Positions 38,019 through 47,800 of a stretch of DNA of 64,000 bases are shown here, piece by piece. Each line of letters starts with the position of its first letter. The stretch's first letter is position 1. The position numbers were made by a program, and so were the translations under genes. The notes beneath the pieces were generated by a model, which saw nothing but the letters and a program-made list of their open reading frames with translations, had not been told where the DNA came from and did not search any database. Source of the stretch: an uncultured Christensenellaceae bacterium (lineage in GTDB: Bacteria; Bacillota; Clostridia; Christensenellales; Pumilibacteraceae); the NCBI GenBank assembly GCA_910586925.1, contig CAJUKG010000001.1, positions 223,064 through 287,063 on the forward strand, read 5' to 3'.

Positions 38019-39935
38019 ATGAACTATCTTGACGTTCTCTATCGCGCATTCCTCGAGTACCGTAACAGTACGGCTAACGACAGGGAGTGCGTCGCGCAAC
38101 GCAGCACGGTTGCGAAATCCGACGTTGAAAACGACAGCGTCGCGATTACGCGTGTGATTTGCGAGATAGACAGCGATTGGATAGACGCCATTTCGGAAGG
38201 GCTTGTGTCGGTGGAAAAAGCTCTCGCGCAGGAACGGCAGTTCATTCGCGCCGACGGCAATATCGTGCCGATCGAAAAGGTAAAGCGGGTGTCGCGCGAT
38301 TCGGTCGAGCATCTTTCGCGGCACAGCAACCTCATCACCAAAGAAACGCCGGGCGAAGATCTCGTGCCCGAACAGCTTTATACCGTCGAGCGGCTCAACG
38401 ATTACGCCGTGTACGAGAACAGGTTTTTGTACATGCTTCTCACGTACCTGTACGATTTTATCGGCGACAGGTACACGCGCATACTCGATCTTACGAACAC
38501 GTATCACGGCAAGGCGACCTTTCATAAGACGATCGACACCCGCAAAGCGCAGATCACTTTCGACCTCAATCTCGACGAGAAACTGCGCGACGATCCGATC
38601 ATGAAGGAGATCAATCCGTGCAAAGCCGAACTCGAACGCATAAGCATGCTGTTAAAGACGGTCAATCATTTCCTCAACACTCCGCTCATGAGCGAGGTAG
38701 GTAAAGCGTCCAAACTCAAACCGCCCATCACGAAAACGAACGTGCTCAAGATGGACAAAGATTTCAAGGGCACGGTCGCGCTTTACGAATACATTTCGAC
38801 GTACGACAAGGACGGGTTTACCGCCAAAACGACTACGAAGCGCATGATGTTCTCCGAATACGTCGCCGACGAGTTCGCCGAAGTGTATATGCTCACGTCG
38901 TTCCTCACGTATGAATACGGCATGGGCATTAAGTCGCTTCTCCGCTCGCATTACGACGAGGAAGAACGGCGGCGCAAGCTCCTTTCGGAACAGCAAAAAC
39001 TCGAACAGCTTAAAAGACTGCGCAGGCATATCGCGGAGTCTGGCGAAAGTCCCGAGGGCTATATGCTCATGCTCGAAAAGCAGATCGCCGCATACGAGGG
39101 GATATATGCCAAGCTCGACGCCGCCGAAACGGAAATCAAGCGGCTGAACGACGACATTATCGAGCTGAACACGCAGATCTCGTCGCTCAACGACAGGCTG
39201 AACCTTGCGTACGCCGAACGCGACAGAACGGAAGCCGAATGCAGGGCGCGCATAGACGGCATGACGATCGACCATGCGCGGGAAATACAAGAGCTTCATA
39301 CCGAGTGGCAGGCGCGGCTCGACGGGCTTGCGGCGGAGAAACAGAGCGAGCTTGACGCGCTGTCCGCTTCGTTCGAGGAAAAACTCGCCGCCGAGCGCGA
39401 AACACATAACTCGCGACTTCTCGCGCTCGCGCACGATTACGACGAAAAGCTCGAAGCGGCGAACGGAAGGATAGCCGCGCTTGATAAATCTCTTGCCGAC
39501 GAGAAAACGGCGCACCGCGACGAGCGCGACGCTTTGATCGCGACGCACGCCCGCGAGATCTCCGCAATGAACGAAGTCGTGGCGCAAAAAGACAAAGCGG
39601 TGCTCGATATTCGCGAGGAGAACAGACTGCTCGACGATTTGCGCCGTCTGTCAGACGGACGGCTCAATGCGCTGCGGCACAAGTACGGACTCATGGGCGA
39701 AGCGGACGACTTCACTACCGAAAACGCGTTCAACGAGCTGGAGGCGCAGTATAACGCGTTCCGCAAATTCTTCAAGGGCGAGTGGAACAAGACAAAGAAG
39801 AAGATACGCGCGGAACTGCTTTCGGCGTACCGCACGGCGAACGCGGGGCATGCAGACCTCGACCCGCAAAAAGACCCGCCCGCGGAAGACCTTCCGCCCG
39901 ACAATGACGACGGGGAGGGTGACGGCGATGAGTAA
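38019..39935 (+). CDS. Operon gene 5: DUF2357-like protein with long coiled coil
   Basis: 638 residues, cytoplasmic. Residues 1-300 resemble the DUF2357/McrC-type partner proteins of McrB-like ATPases. The pattern is SRHSNLITKE..., then NDYAVYENRFLYMLLTYLYD, where that family has a conserved ENRF motif, then a beta/alpha part ending TTTKRMMFSEYVADEF. Residues 305-560 form a long charged coiled coil, then a short helical part and a Pro/Asp-rich tail. I see no PD-(D/E)xK nuclease motif. Encoded between two near-identical ATPases, it is probably their partner or tether. The ATG lies 46 bp after the first ATPase, and its last 8 bp overlap the second ATPase gene. The family assignment is by motif only. 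Confidence 0.65.
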   Translation: MNYLDVLYRAFLEYRNSTANDRECVAQRSTVAKSDVENDSVAITRVICEIDSDWIDAISEGLVSVEKALAQERQFIRADGNIVPIEKVKRVSRDSVEHLSRHSNLITKETPGEDLVPEQLYTVERLNDYAVYENRFLYMLLTYLYDFIGDRYTRILDLTNTYHGKATFHKTIDTRKAQITFDLNLDEKLRDDPIMKEINPCKAELERISMLLKTVNHFLNTPLMSEVGKASKLKPPITKTNVLKMDKDFKGTVALYEYISTYDKDGFTAKTTTKRMMFSEYVADEFAEVYMLTSFLTYEYGMGIKSLLRSHYDEEERRRKLLSEQQKLEQLKRLRRHIAESGESPEGYMLMLEKQIAAYEGIYAKLDAAETEIKRLNDDIIELNTQISSLNDRLNLAYAERDRTEAECRARIDGMTIDHAREIQELHTEWQARLDGLAAEKQSELDALSASFEEKLAAERETHNSRLLALAHDYDEKLEAANGRIAALDKSLADEKTAHRDERDALIATHAREISAMNEVVAQKDKAVLDIREENRLLDDLRRLSDGRLNALRHKYGLMGEADDFTTENAFNELEAQYNAFRKFFKGEWNKTKKKIRAELLSAYRTANAGHADLDPQKDPPAEDLPPDNDDGEGDGDE

Positions 39936-41343
39936 ACGCAAAGTAAAAATCAGATACATAGCGTATTTCGCGGTGCTCATCGTGTTCGGCGGACTGCTTA
40001 TCGCGTCCGTTGTTCGCAGGCTGATGACCGACGACGCGCAGATGGCGGGGCTTGTTCAATCGGAAACGATGTACGTACTCGTCGCGCTCGCGGCGGTACT
40101 CCCCGTGCTCATAGTGTCGTTTATATTTGTCAATCTGCGGCGCAAGACCCACGTCACCTCGGTAATCGAACGCGGCGGCGACGATCCCGCCGAATCTACG
40201 GAAAAAGAGGAGAAAGCAAAGAAAGATAAGAAGAAAGGGATAAGAGCGGAGAAGGTGGCGAGTAACGGCAAGAGGTTTCCGACGCTGACGGAGATAGACA
40301 ACAATAAAGAGAAGTACGAGCGCGATGACTACGACGAGAGCATAACGCTGAAAACGCTGTGCGAGAACTTGCGGAACTTCGCGGCGAACAGGTCGCTGTA
40401 TTACGACATAGAGGATATACGACGGTTCATAGCGGGGCTAACGGTGTCGCATACGATGATACTGCAAGGCATGTCGGGAACGGGCAAAACGTCGCTGGCG
40501 TACGTGTTCGGGAAGTTCTTGGATAACCCGTCGACGGTAATACCTGTACAGCCGATGTGGAAAGAGCGAACGGACCTATTGGGATATTACAACGAGTTCA
40601 CGAAACAGTTCAACGAAACGCCGCTGCTGTGCAAAATGTACGAAGCGGGATACAGTCGGGATATGTTCGTGGTGGTGCTGGACGAAATGAATATAGCGCG
40701 AGTGGAGTATTACTTCGCGGAGTTTCTGTCGATGCTGGAGATCCCGGATATGGATAAGCGGTATTTGGGGATAGTGTCCAACCAATGGGAAAGCGACCCG
40801 AAACGACTGAAAGAAGGCGGGATATGCGTGCCCGAAAACATGTGGTTCATAGGCACGGCGAATAACGACGACAGTACGTTCGCGATATCCGATAAAGTGT
40901 ACGACCGCGCGATGATAATGAATCTGGATAATAAGGCGGAGCCGTTCGTTGCGGCGAAAGAAAAGCCCGTGCACTTGACGTATAAACGGTTCAACGCAAT
41001 GGCGACGGCGGCGCGGAAAGAATACAGGATAACGCGACGAAACGAGCGGCGGCTCGCGGCGTTGGACGGATATATGATAGAACATTTTCATATAACGTTC
41101 GGGAACAGAATAATGAAACAGATACGGGACTACATACCCGTATACGTGGCGTGCGGGGGCGACGAGCTTTCGGCACTGGACGATATATTAAGCAAGAAAG
41201 TATTGAGGAAAGTGGAAACGCAAAACCCGATATACATAAAGAACGCGGCGAACGGGTTCTGTCAATACCTCGACGAACTGTTCGGCGAGGACGGCATGCC
41301 GCTGTGCAAAGCCATGATGCGGCGGTTTGAAAAGAACGCATAG
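39928..41343 (+). CDS. Operon gene 6: membrane-anchored McrB-like AAA+ ATPase, copy 2
   Basis: 471 residues. The start at 39928 follows GGGAGGG and overlaps the previous stop by 8 bp. The N-terminal 85 residues differ from copy 1 and contain two transmembrane helices (about 9-27 and 46-68) instead of one. From the linker onward the protein matches copy 1 except for three conservative changes, including identical Walker A, Walker B and sensor residues. Two paralogues with different membrane anchors but one shared motor suggest subunits of a mixed ring. Near-identity with distinct flanks points to recent duplication or gene conversion. Confidence 0.88.
   Translation: MSKRKVKIRYIAYFAVLIVFGGLLIASVVRRLMTDDAQMAGLVQSETMYVLVALAAVLPVLIVSFIFVNLRRKTHVTSVIERGGDDPAESTEKEEKAKKDKKKGIRAEKVASNGKRFPTLTEIDNNKEKYERDDYDESITLKTLCENLRNFAANRSLYYDIEDIRRFIAGLTVSHTMILQGMSGTGKTSLAYVFGKFLDNPSTVIPVQPMWKERTDLLGYYNEFTKQFNETPLLCKMYEAGYSRDMFVVVLDEMNIARVEYYFAEFLSMLEIPDMDKRYLGIVSNQWESDPKRLKEGGICVPENMWFIGTANNDDSTFAISDKVYDRAMIMNLDNKAEPFVAAKEKPVHLTYKRFNAMATAARKEYRITRRNERRLAALDGYMIEHFHITFGNRIMKQIRDYIPVYVACGGDELSALDDILSKKVLRKVETQNPIYIKNAANGFCQYLDELFGEDGMPLCKAMMRRFEKNA
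40186..41342 (+). repeat. AAA+ module direct repeat, copy 2
   Basis: Partner of 36815-37971. Identity starts at CCCGCCGAATCTACGG and ends at the last sense codons (AACGCATA). The stop codons and downstream text differ (TAA and TAG). Confidence 0.9.
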
Positions 41344-41457
41344 AATGTAACATGACAGCGAAATAAACGATCGTAACGTCGAAGCATATGTTTGACGCGA
41401 AAACAACAAATCGTCGGGGCGCACTAAAATCAATGCGCAAAGAAAAAACGTAAAAAA

Positions 41458-44400
41458 ATGGGCAAGACGCAAACAATCAAAAAATCCAAAGCGGTGTACG
41501 TAATCGGCGCGATCACGATAGGAATTATCGCGCTGATAGCGGTATACTTCGTGCTGATTGCCACCGGAGCGATTTCCGCCGCGCCGGTGCGGATAACCGT
41601 TGCGTCGCTGTCGTCCGTCGCCGAGTACAACGGCAAGGAGCACAAGGACGAGCGTTGGATACTCGAGGACGGCGAGCTTAAAGAAGGTCATTCGCTCGCG
41701 GTAACGTTCACGGGCGCGCGTACCGAAGCGGGCGAGTGCGAAAACTCGTTCACCGTCGAAGTGATAGACGCGAACGGGTACGACGTTACGAAAAGTTATT
41801 CGATAACCGCGAAGCCCGGCACGCTTACCGTCGCGCCGCGCAAAATCGTCGTTGCGTCGGACAGTGCGGAAAAGAATTACGACGGTACTCCGCTCACAGC
41901 CAAGAGCTGCGCGATCGCCGACGGCGAGCTTGTTGCGGGGCACACTATCGGCTATACGATAAACGGCACGCTCACTTCGTCGGGGCGTACCGAGAATACT
42001 TTCGTCGCGACCGTTCGCGACGGCACTCGCGACGTGTCCGCGAATTACGATATAGAATACCTGTACGGCACGCTGTACGTGCACGGTGAAATGCTGGGTA
42101 TCGCGACGGGCAGTGCGAGTAAAGTGTACGACGGCACGCCGCTTACGTCGAGCGATTGGACGCTCGTAAGCGGGAAAATGCTCGCCGCCGATCACGTGCT
42201 TTCGGTCGAGGTGTTCGGCTCGCAAACGGAAATAGGCGAAGCCGAAAACGTCGCGTCGTGCGCGGTCACCGACGGTTCGGGCAAGGACGTAACGTCCATG
42301 TACGAAGCGGTGTTCTCGTTCGGTACTCTCACAGTCAAGCCGATAACCATTTACGTGGAAACGCAGTCGGCGTTCAAGACGTACGACGGCACGCCGCTCA
42401 CCGCCGACGGTTGGCGCGTGATAACAGACGGCAATATCGCGAACGACGTATGGTATACGTCCGGTCGCGTGGTGACTGTCGGCGAGTATTCGGTGTCGGC
42501 GACGGTAGTCGGCACGCGCACCGACGCGGGCATTTCCGAAAACACCGCGGTGTTCGTCACCGTCACCCGCGACGGCAAGCCTGCGGACGGGGTCGCCGTC
42601 GAGTGCAAGTGCGGCGAGCTTACCGTCACGAAGCGCAATCTGACCATACGTTCGGGCACGGCGGGCAAACCTTTCGACGGCACGCCGCTTACGTGCGAAG
42701 AATGGGAGATCGTGTCGCTGACGCAACCCGTCGAGGGTCATACCGTGCGCGTCGCGGTGAGCGGCTCGATCACTTACGAGGGGATCGTCGATAACGAGAT
42801 AGCCGAATATATTGTTTCGGACGCGGACGGCAGGGATATTACGCATAACTACAACGTGAAGCTGCAACTCGGCAAGCTGTCCGTTTACGGCAACGGGTCG
42901 GGAAGCGGTTCGGGCGGCGACGGCGAAGGTGAAGGCGACGACGGGAACGGCAGCGGCAATTCGCAGGGCGGCAACGGCTCGGGAAACGGCGAAGGCGGCT
43001 CGGGCGGCGACGTTGACGACAGCGGCGCGATCTCGGGCGGCGACGGCGAAGGCGAAGCGGATAAAGCAGAGGTGATGAAGCTGTTCGCCGATTCGTCCGT
43101 CGGCAAGGTGTATCTGAAAAGCAAGAGTTTCGGCGATTACGGATATACCGAGTGGAACGCCGCCTCGGCTTACGCGAATACCGTCGTGAGAAACAGCGTG
43201 TTCGGCGGTTCGGTCGCTTACGGCATGGATTATCTTACGGGCGCGGCACTGTCCGCCGCGGGCAGCGAGTACGTGCGGCTTTCGGTGCAACCGCTCAAGG
43301 TGAGCAGGTATTATCTGCCGTACTATATGGACATGACCGAGCTTAACTATGCGGTACAGACGAGCGACGTCGAGTATAACGAAAACAGCGGCGAGTACGA
43401 GCTGTATTTTCACGCTTACGATTATTTGTCGGACGGCGGCGCGCGCCTCGGCAGTGCCGATCTCGGCGCACTCGCTTCGTACGAGCGCGATTACCGCAAG
43501 TACGTTTACGACAGTTATACCGCCGTGCCCGACGGCACGCGCGAATACATGGACGGCATAATCGCGGCACAGGGATTTGACAAGACCGATTTCGCGGCGT
43601 GCATAGCGAACGTCGCGGCGTTTGTTCGCGGCAGTGCGACTTACAATAAAGATTACGACCGCGCACTTGATAACGAATCGGACATTGCGGTGGCGTTTCT
43701 CGATAAGTACAAGGCGGGCATTTGTCAGCATTACGCGACGGCGGCGACGCTTTTGTATCGCGCGCTCGGGATCCCCGCGCGTTACACGATAGGTTATACC
43801 GGCAGCGTCATCGGCGGCGAGTGGACTTCCGTTACAGGCGAGAATGCCCATGCCTGGGTGGAAGTGTACGCAGACGGTGCGGGCTGGGTGAACGTGGAAG
43901 TCACGGGCGGCGGCGGTGGCAACGACGGGAACGGAAGTTTCGGCGGCGATGGCAACGGCAACGAAAGCGACGACGCCATTCATATCAATCCTTACGACGT
44001 ATACGTGAAGTATAGCGAGTGGGACAAAAAACCGATCACGTACGACCGCGATAAACTGCAAGGGCTTGCCGCATTCGAGCTTAAAGGATATACCTACAAG
44101 TTCGAAGTGAGCGGATCGCAATCGGAAGTGGGCATAGGCAAGAGCCAAATAGATTCGTTTACTCTGTACGACAAGGACGGCAACGACGTCACGAAGGAGT
44201 TTTCGTTCAAGTGCTCGCCCGGAAAACTGCATATCTACATGCAGGAAGTCACCGCGAAAACGGCGTCGCGCCGCAAGGTGTACGACGGCGTGCCGCTTGT
44301 CGGCGAACTCGAAGATTTCAGTTTCGAGGGCGCGCTTTTGCGCGGGCACAGCCTCGGCAACGTCGTCATGACGGCGTCGCTCGGCAAGGTCGGATCTGTT

Positions 44401-44808
44401 TCCAATACTTGCGACGTCACTATTCTCGACGGCGACGGTTCGGACGTGACGTACATGTACAAGATAAACTTCGTGCGCGGCAATCTCAATGTGACCGCCC
44501 GCAATATAGTCGTCACGGCGGGATCTGCCGTCGGGTATCTGGAAGAACTCGGCGGCGAGGGGCTTACCTGCTCGGAATATACCGTGACCGCGGCGGACGG
44601 TGCGGACGGACTGTGCGAGGGGCATAGGATAACCGTGAGTCTTCGCGGCACGCAAGTCGGTATAGGACGAACGGAGAACGTCGTGGAGAGTTTTGTTATT
44701 TACGACGCGGACGGAGTTATCGTCACCGAAAATTATTCGGTCGGATCGGTCAGCGGCACGCTCACTGTGCTGCCTATCGAAATGAAACCGAGCGAGGAGG
44801 GCGCATAA
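41458..44808 (+). CDS. Operon gene 7: transglutaminase-fold surface protein with MBG/YDG repeats
   Basis: 1116 residues. An N-terminal transmembrane anchor (about 13-38) makes the rest extracellular. Five MBG/YDG-type Ig-like repeats of about 85 residues (pattern KxYDGTPLT...GHT...GTLTV) cover residues 45-480. A Gly/Ser/Asp-rich linker follows, then a transglutaminase/protease-fold domain at about 530-820 with Cys756 in GICQHYATAA, His798 in ENAHAWVEVY, and VNVEVT where Asp is usual (Glu814). Three more MBG-like repeats complete the protein. It may crosslink or process peptides or cell-wall material at the end of a stalk. The 115-bp gap upstream shows no promoter. The stop overlaps the next ATG. 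Confidence 0.85.
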   Translation: MGKTQTIKKSKAVYVIGAITIGIIALIAVYFVLIATGAISAAPVRITVASLSSVAEYNGKEHKDERWILEDGELKEGHSLAVTFTGARTEAGECENSFTVEVIDANGYDVTKSYSITAKPGTLTVAPRKIVVASDSAEKNYDGTPLTAKSCAIADGELVAGHTIGYTINGTLTSSGRTENTFVATVRDGTRDVSANYDIEYLYGTLYVHGEMLGIATGSASKVYDGTPLTSSDWTLVSGKMLAADHVLSVEVFGSQTEIGEAENVASCAVTDGSGKDVTSMYEAVFSFGTLTVKPITIYVETQSAFKTYDGTPLTADGWRVITDGNIANDVWYTSGRVVTVGEYSVSATVVGTRTDAGISENTAVFVTVTRDGKPADGVAVECKCGELTVTKRNLTIRSGTAGKPFDGTPLTCEEWEIVSLTQPVEGHTVRVAVSGSITYEGIVDNEIAEYIVSDADGRDITHNYNVKLQLGKLSVYGNGSGSGSGGDGEGEGDDGNGSGNSQGGNGSGNGEGGSGGDVDDSGAISGGDGEGEADKAEVMKLFADSSVGKVYLKSKSFGDYGYTEWNAASAYANTVVRNSVFGGSVAYGMDYLTGAALSAAGSEYVRLSVQPLKVSRYYLPYYMDMTELNYAVQTSDVEYNENSGEYELYFHAYDYLSDGGARLGSADLGALASYERDYRKYVYDSYTAVPDGTREYMDGIIAAQGFDKTDFAACIANVAAFVRGSATYNKDYDRALDNESDIAVAFLDKYKAGICQHYATAATLLYRALGIPARYTIGYTGSVIGGEWTSVTGENAHAWVEVYADGAGWVNVEVTGGGGGNDGNGSFGGDGNGNESDDAIHINPYDVYVKYSEWDKKPITYDRDKLQGLAAFELKGYTYKFEVSGSQSEVGIGKSQIDSFTLYDKDGNDVTKEFSFKCSPGKLHIYMQEVTAKTASRRKVYDGVPLVGELEDFSFEGALLRGHSLGNVVMTASLGKVGSVSNTCDVTILDGDGSDVTYMYKINFVRGNLNVTARNIVVTAGSAVGYLEELGGEGLTCSEYTVTAADGADGLCEGHRITVSLRGTQVGIGRTENVVESFVIYDADGVIVTENYSVGSVSGTLTVLPIEMKPSEEGA

Positions 44809-47800
44809 TGCTGTATTCCGAGTATTCGAGGAAAATGGCAAAGGTCGCCGTCGCGCTCAACTTTGTCGGAAAATACAAATTCGTCATAATCGCGGTCATT
44901 GCGGCGATACTTGCGATCGTTGCGACGCTTCTCGGCACTCGCGGGCTTGTTTTCGACAGACACGAATGTCCCGCCACCATAGAGTACGGTACCGATTTCC
45001 CGTACCGCGCGGGCGCGTTTCTCGGCGACGTGCGGTATGAATTCCGCGCGGCGGACGGCGGCGAGTGGACGGGCGAAACCCCGACGCGCGCGGGGAAATA
45101 TCTCGTTCGTGCGGTTAGCAGTCGCACGGGCGGCGCGAACAGTTACGGCGAAGTGCACGAGTTCGAGATCGTGCCCAAGGTCACCGATATAGTAATTGCG
45201 GACAGCGTCGTGTACGGCGAGATCCCCGATTGCACCGCCGAACTCGCTTACGGCGACAGACTCGTTTGCGAGAAGTTCGAGTATCACGATTTGTCGCAAA
45301 CGGCGACGGAGGTCCGCGCCGTCGTTTCCGAAGTGAAAGCGATCGCCGCAAACGGCGACGACGTAACTTCGTCGTATAGTTTTGTTTCGCGGTACGATAC
45401 CATAGTGTTCAAACCGCGCGAGATAGAAATAACCGTGCCCGACGCGGTGAGCGAGTATGACGGCATGCCGTTCTCATCGAGCAAGTACGAGATCACGGGC
45501 GGCTCGCTCGCCGACGGCGACGCGCTCGTCACCGTGTTCGATATAACGCAGACCGACGTCGGTTCGGTGGATAACACTCCGACGATCACCGTCGAACGCG
45601 CCGTATTGAACAGCGAGGGCAAGAACGTAACGGCAAACTACCGCATTAAAAGCGTTGTCGGCAAGCTGACCGTGGAAAAGCGCGAAGTGGTCGTTCGCAC
45701 TCTCGACGCGTCGCACGTGTATGACGGCAATGAGTTTTCGAGTGCCGATTTCGAGATCGCGGACGGGTATACGCTCGCGGGCAACGACATGCTCGTGCCC
45801 GTTCTTTCCGAGAAAATAACAGACGTCGGCAGTACGAAAAACCGCGTCATGTTCGAGGTGCACGGCGCAGACGGTACCGATCTTTCGCATAACTATTCGA
45901 TAGTTCTCGATGCGGGCGAACTGTCCGTGACGAAGCGCGACATAACGGTGACGACGGGTTCCGCGGACAAAATCTACGATGCGACGCCGCTGTTTTGCGA
46001 GAAATTCACAGTCGAAAACCTCGTGGACGGGCATGAATTTTCGGTGACGAAACACGCCGAGCTGACCGATGCGGACGAATGCGACAACGTGCTCGAGGGC
46101 GTCGTAAAAACGGCTGATGGCAAAACCGATAAATCGGACAACTACAATATTATTTGGGTCTACGGCACTCTCACGGTGTCTAAACGCAACATTACGGTAA
46201 AGACCGGCTCGACGCAGTGGGTCTACGACGGCAAAAGTCACGATCTGTACGGCAACGACGAGTATAAAAATCTCCTTGCCGTGCACCACCTTGTCGTGCG
46301 CGAATACACGACGCTCACGAACGTCGTGCGCGACGAAGCGGGTAACGTGCGGTCTGTCGACAACGTTATCGTTTTCGCCGTCGAGGACGGCGGCGGCAAC
46401 GACGTCACCGATAACTATAACATAGCGGTCGAGTACGGCACGCTCGTTGTTACGCCGCGCGAAGTGGAGCTGCAGGTCGAGAGCAACGGCTTTGTTTACG
46501 ACGGCAAACCCCATTCCGATCCGCGCGTGCAAATAGTGGCGGGCACGTCGTTTGCGGACGGACACACATACGCCACGCACGACGCGACGGTTATAACCGA
46601 CGTAGCGTTCGACAGTCGCGGCAACGTCGTTTCTGTGCCGAATAACGTGACGGTCACCGTTGCGGACGGCGAGGGCGGCGACGTTACCGATAACTACTCC
46701 ATTCTTATCGCGCCCGGATCTCTTACCGTGTTCAAACGCGATATTACCATAGTCGCGGGCGATCTCGAGAAAGAATACGACGGCACTCCGCTAACCAATA
46801 ACGCCGCGGCGTATACCGTGATCGAGGGGACGAATTCGGGGCTTGCTTCGGGACAGGAAATCTCGTCGCTCGAATTTGTGCCGACGTCGATCACCGATGC
46901 TTGCTCGGCGACTCACCGCATAGACAAGTCGAGCGTGATCATAACCGTCAAGGCGACGGGCGCGGACGTTACTCGTAATTACGAGGTGACGGTCACCGAC
47001 GGCGTGCTTACCGTTACGCCGCGACTACTCGAAATAACGACGAAGGACGGCGAATGGATCTACGACGGAAAAACCCATGGCGAGAGTATTCCCGAGAGTG
47101 TGGGCGGCAGCGGGCTTGCGAGCGGACATTCGCTCGCGATAGATTCGTACACCCCCGTTACCGACGTTCTGCGCGACGACGACGGCAAGCCGACGAGCGT
47201 TAAAAACGTGTGTTCGTATAAGATCGTAGGAACAAAGCAGGAAAATTATATTCTTAAATACACGTACGGCAAGCTGTTGATAAAGCCGCGCGAGATCACT
47301 GTGGAAACGGCGAGCAACGAATGGGTCTACGACGGCAATGGGCATAAAGACACGGGAGTGAAAATAATCGCGGGCACTCTCGCCGACGGGCAAGGCATAA
47401 GAAGCTCGAGCGCGAAAGTCGTATATAACGTCGGCGAATATGAAAATCATATTTCCGCCGAAGTTCTGCACGTCAACGGTCAAAACCCCGACGGTACGCC
47501 TAAATTCTACTATCCCGACGAAACGAATAATTACGACATTGCTTACGTTTACGGTACGCTCGAGATAACGCCGCGCAAAATCACCGTCAAGACGGCGACG
47601 AACGAGTGGCTTTACGACGGCAAAGAGCACTTCGACGAAGGGATCGAGATAACCGAAGGATCGCTCGTTCTCGATCATGAACTTCGCATAACCTCGCATA
47701 CTTCGATGACCGACGTAAAGCGCGACGATGACGGCGAGGTTTTGTCCGACGAGAATATTCTCGGCATTACGGTGGTCGGAACGACGCACGGCGATTTCGA

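Noticed and set aside
36596..41343. McrBC restriction or another known anti-phage system
   Set aside because: The ATPases are McrB-like, but they are membrane-anchored, no nuclease is visible, and the neighbours are surface proteins. A defence role cannot be excluded but is not supported.
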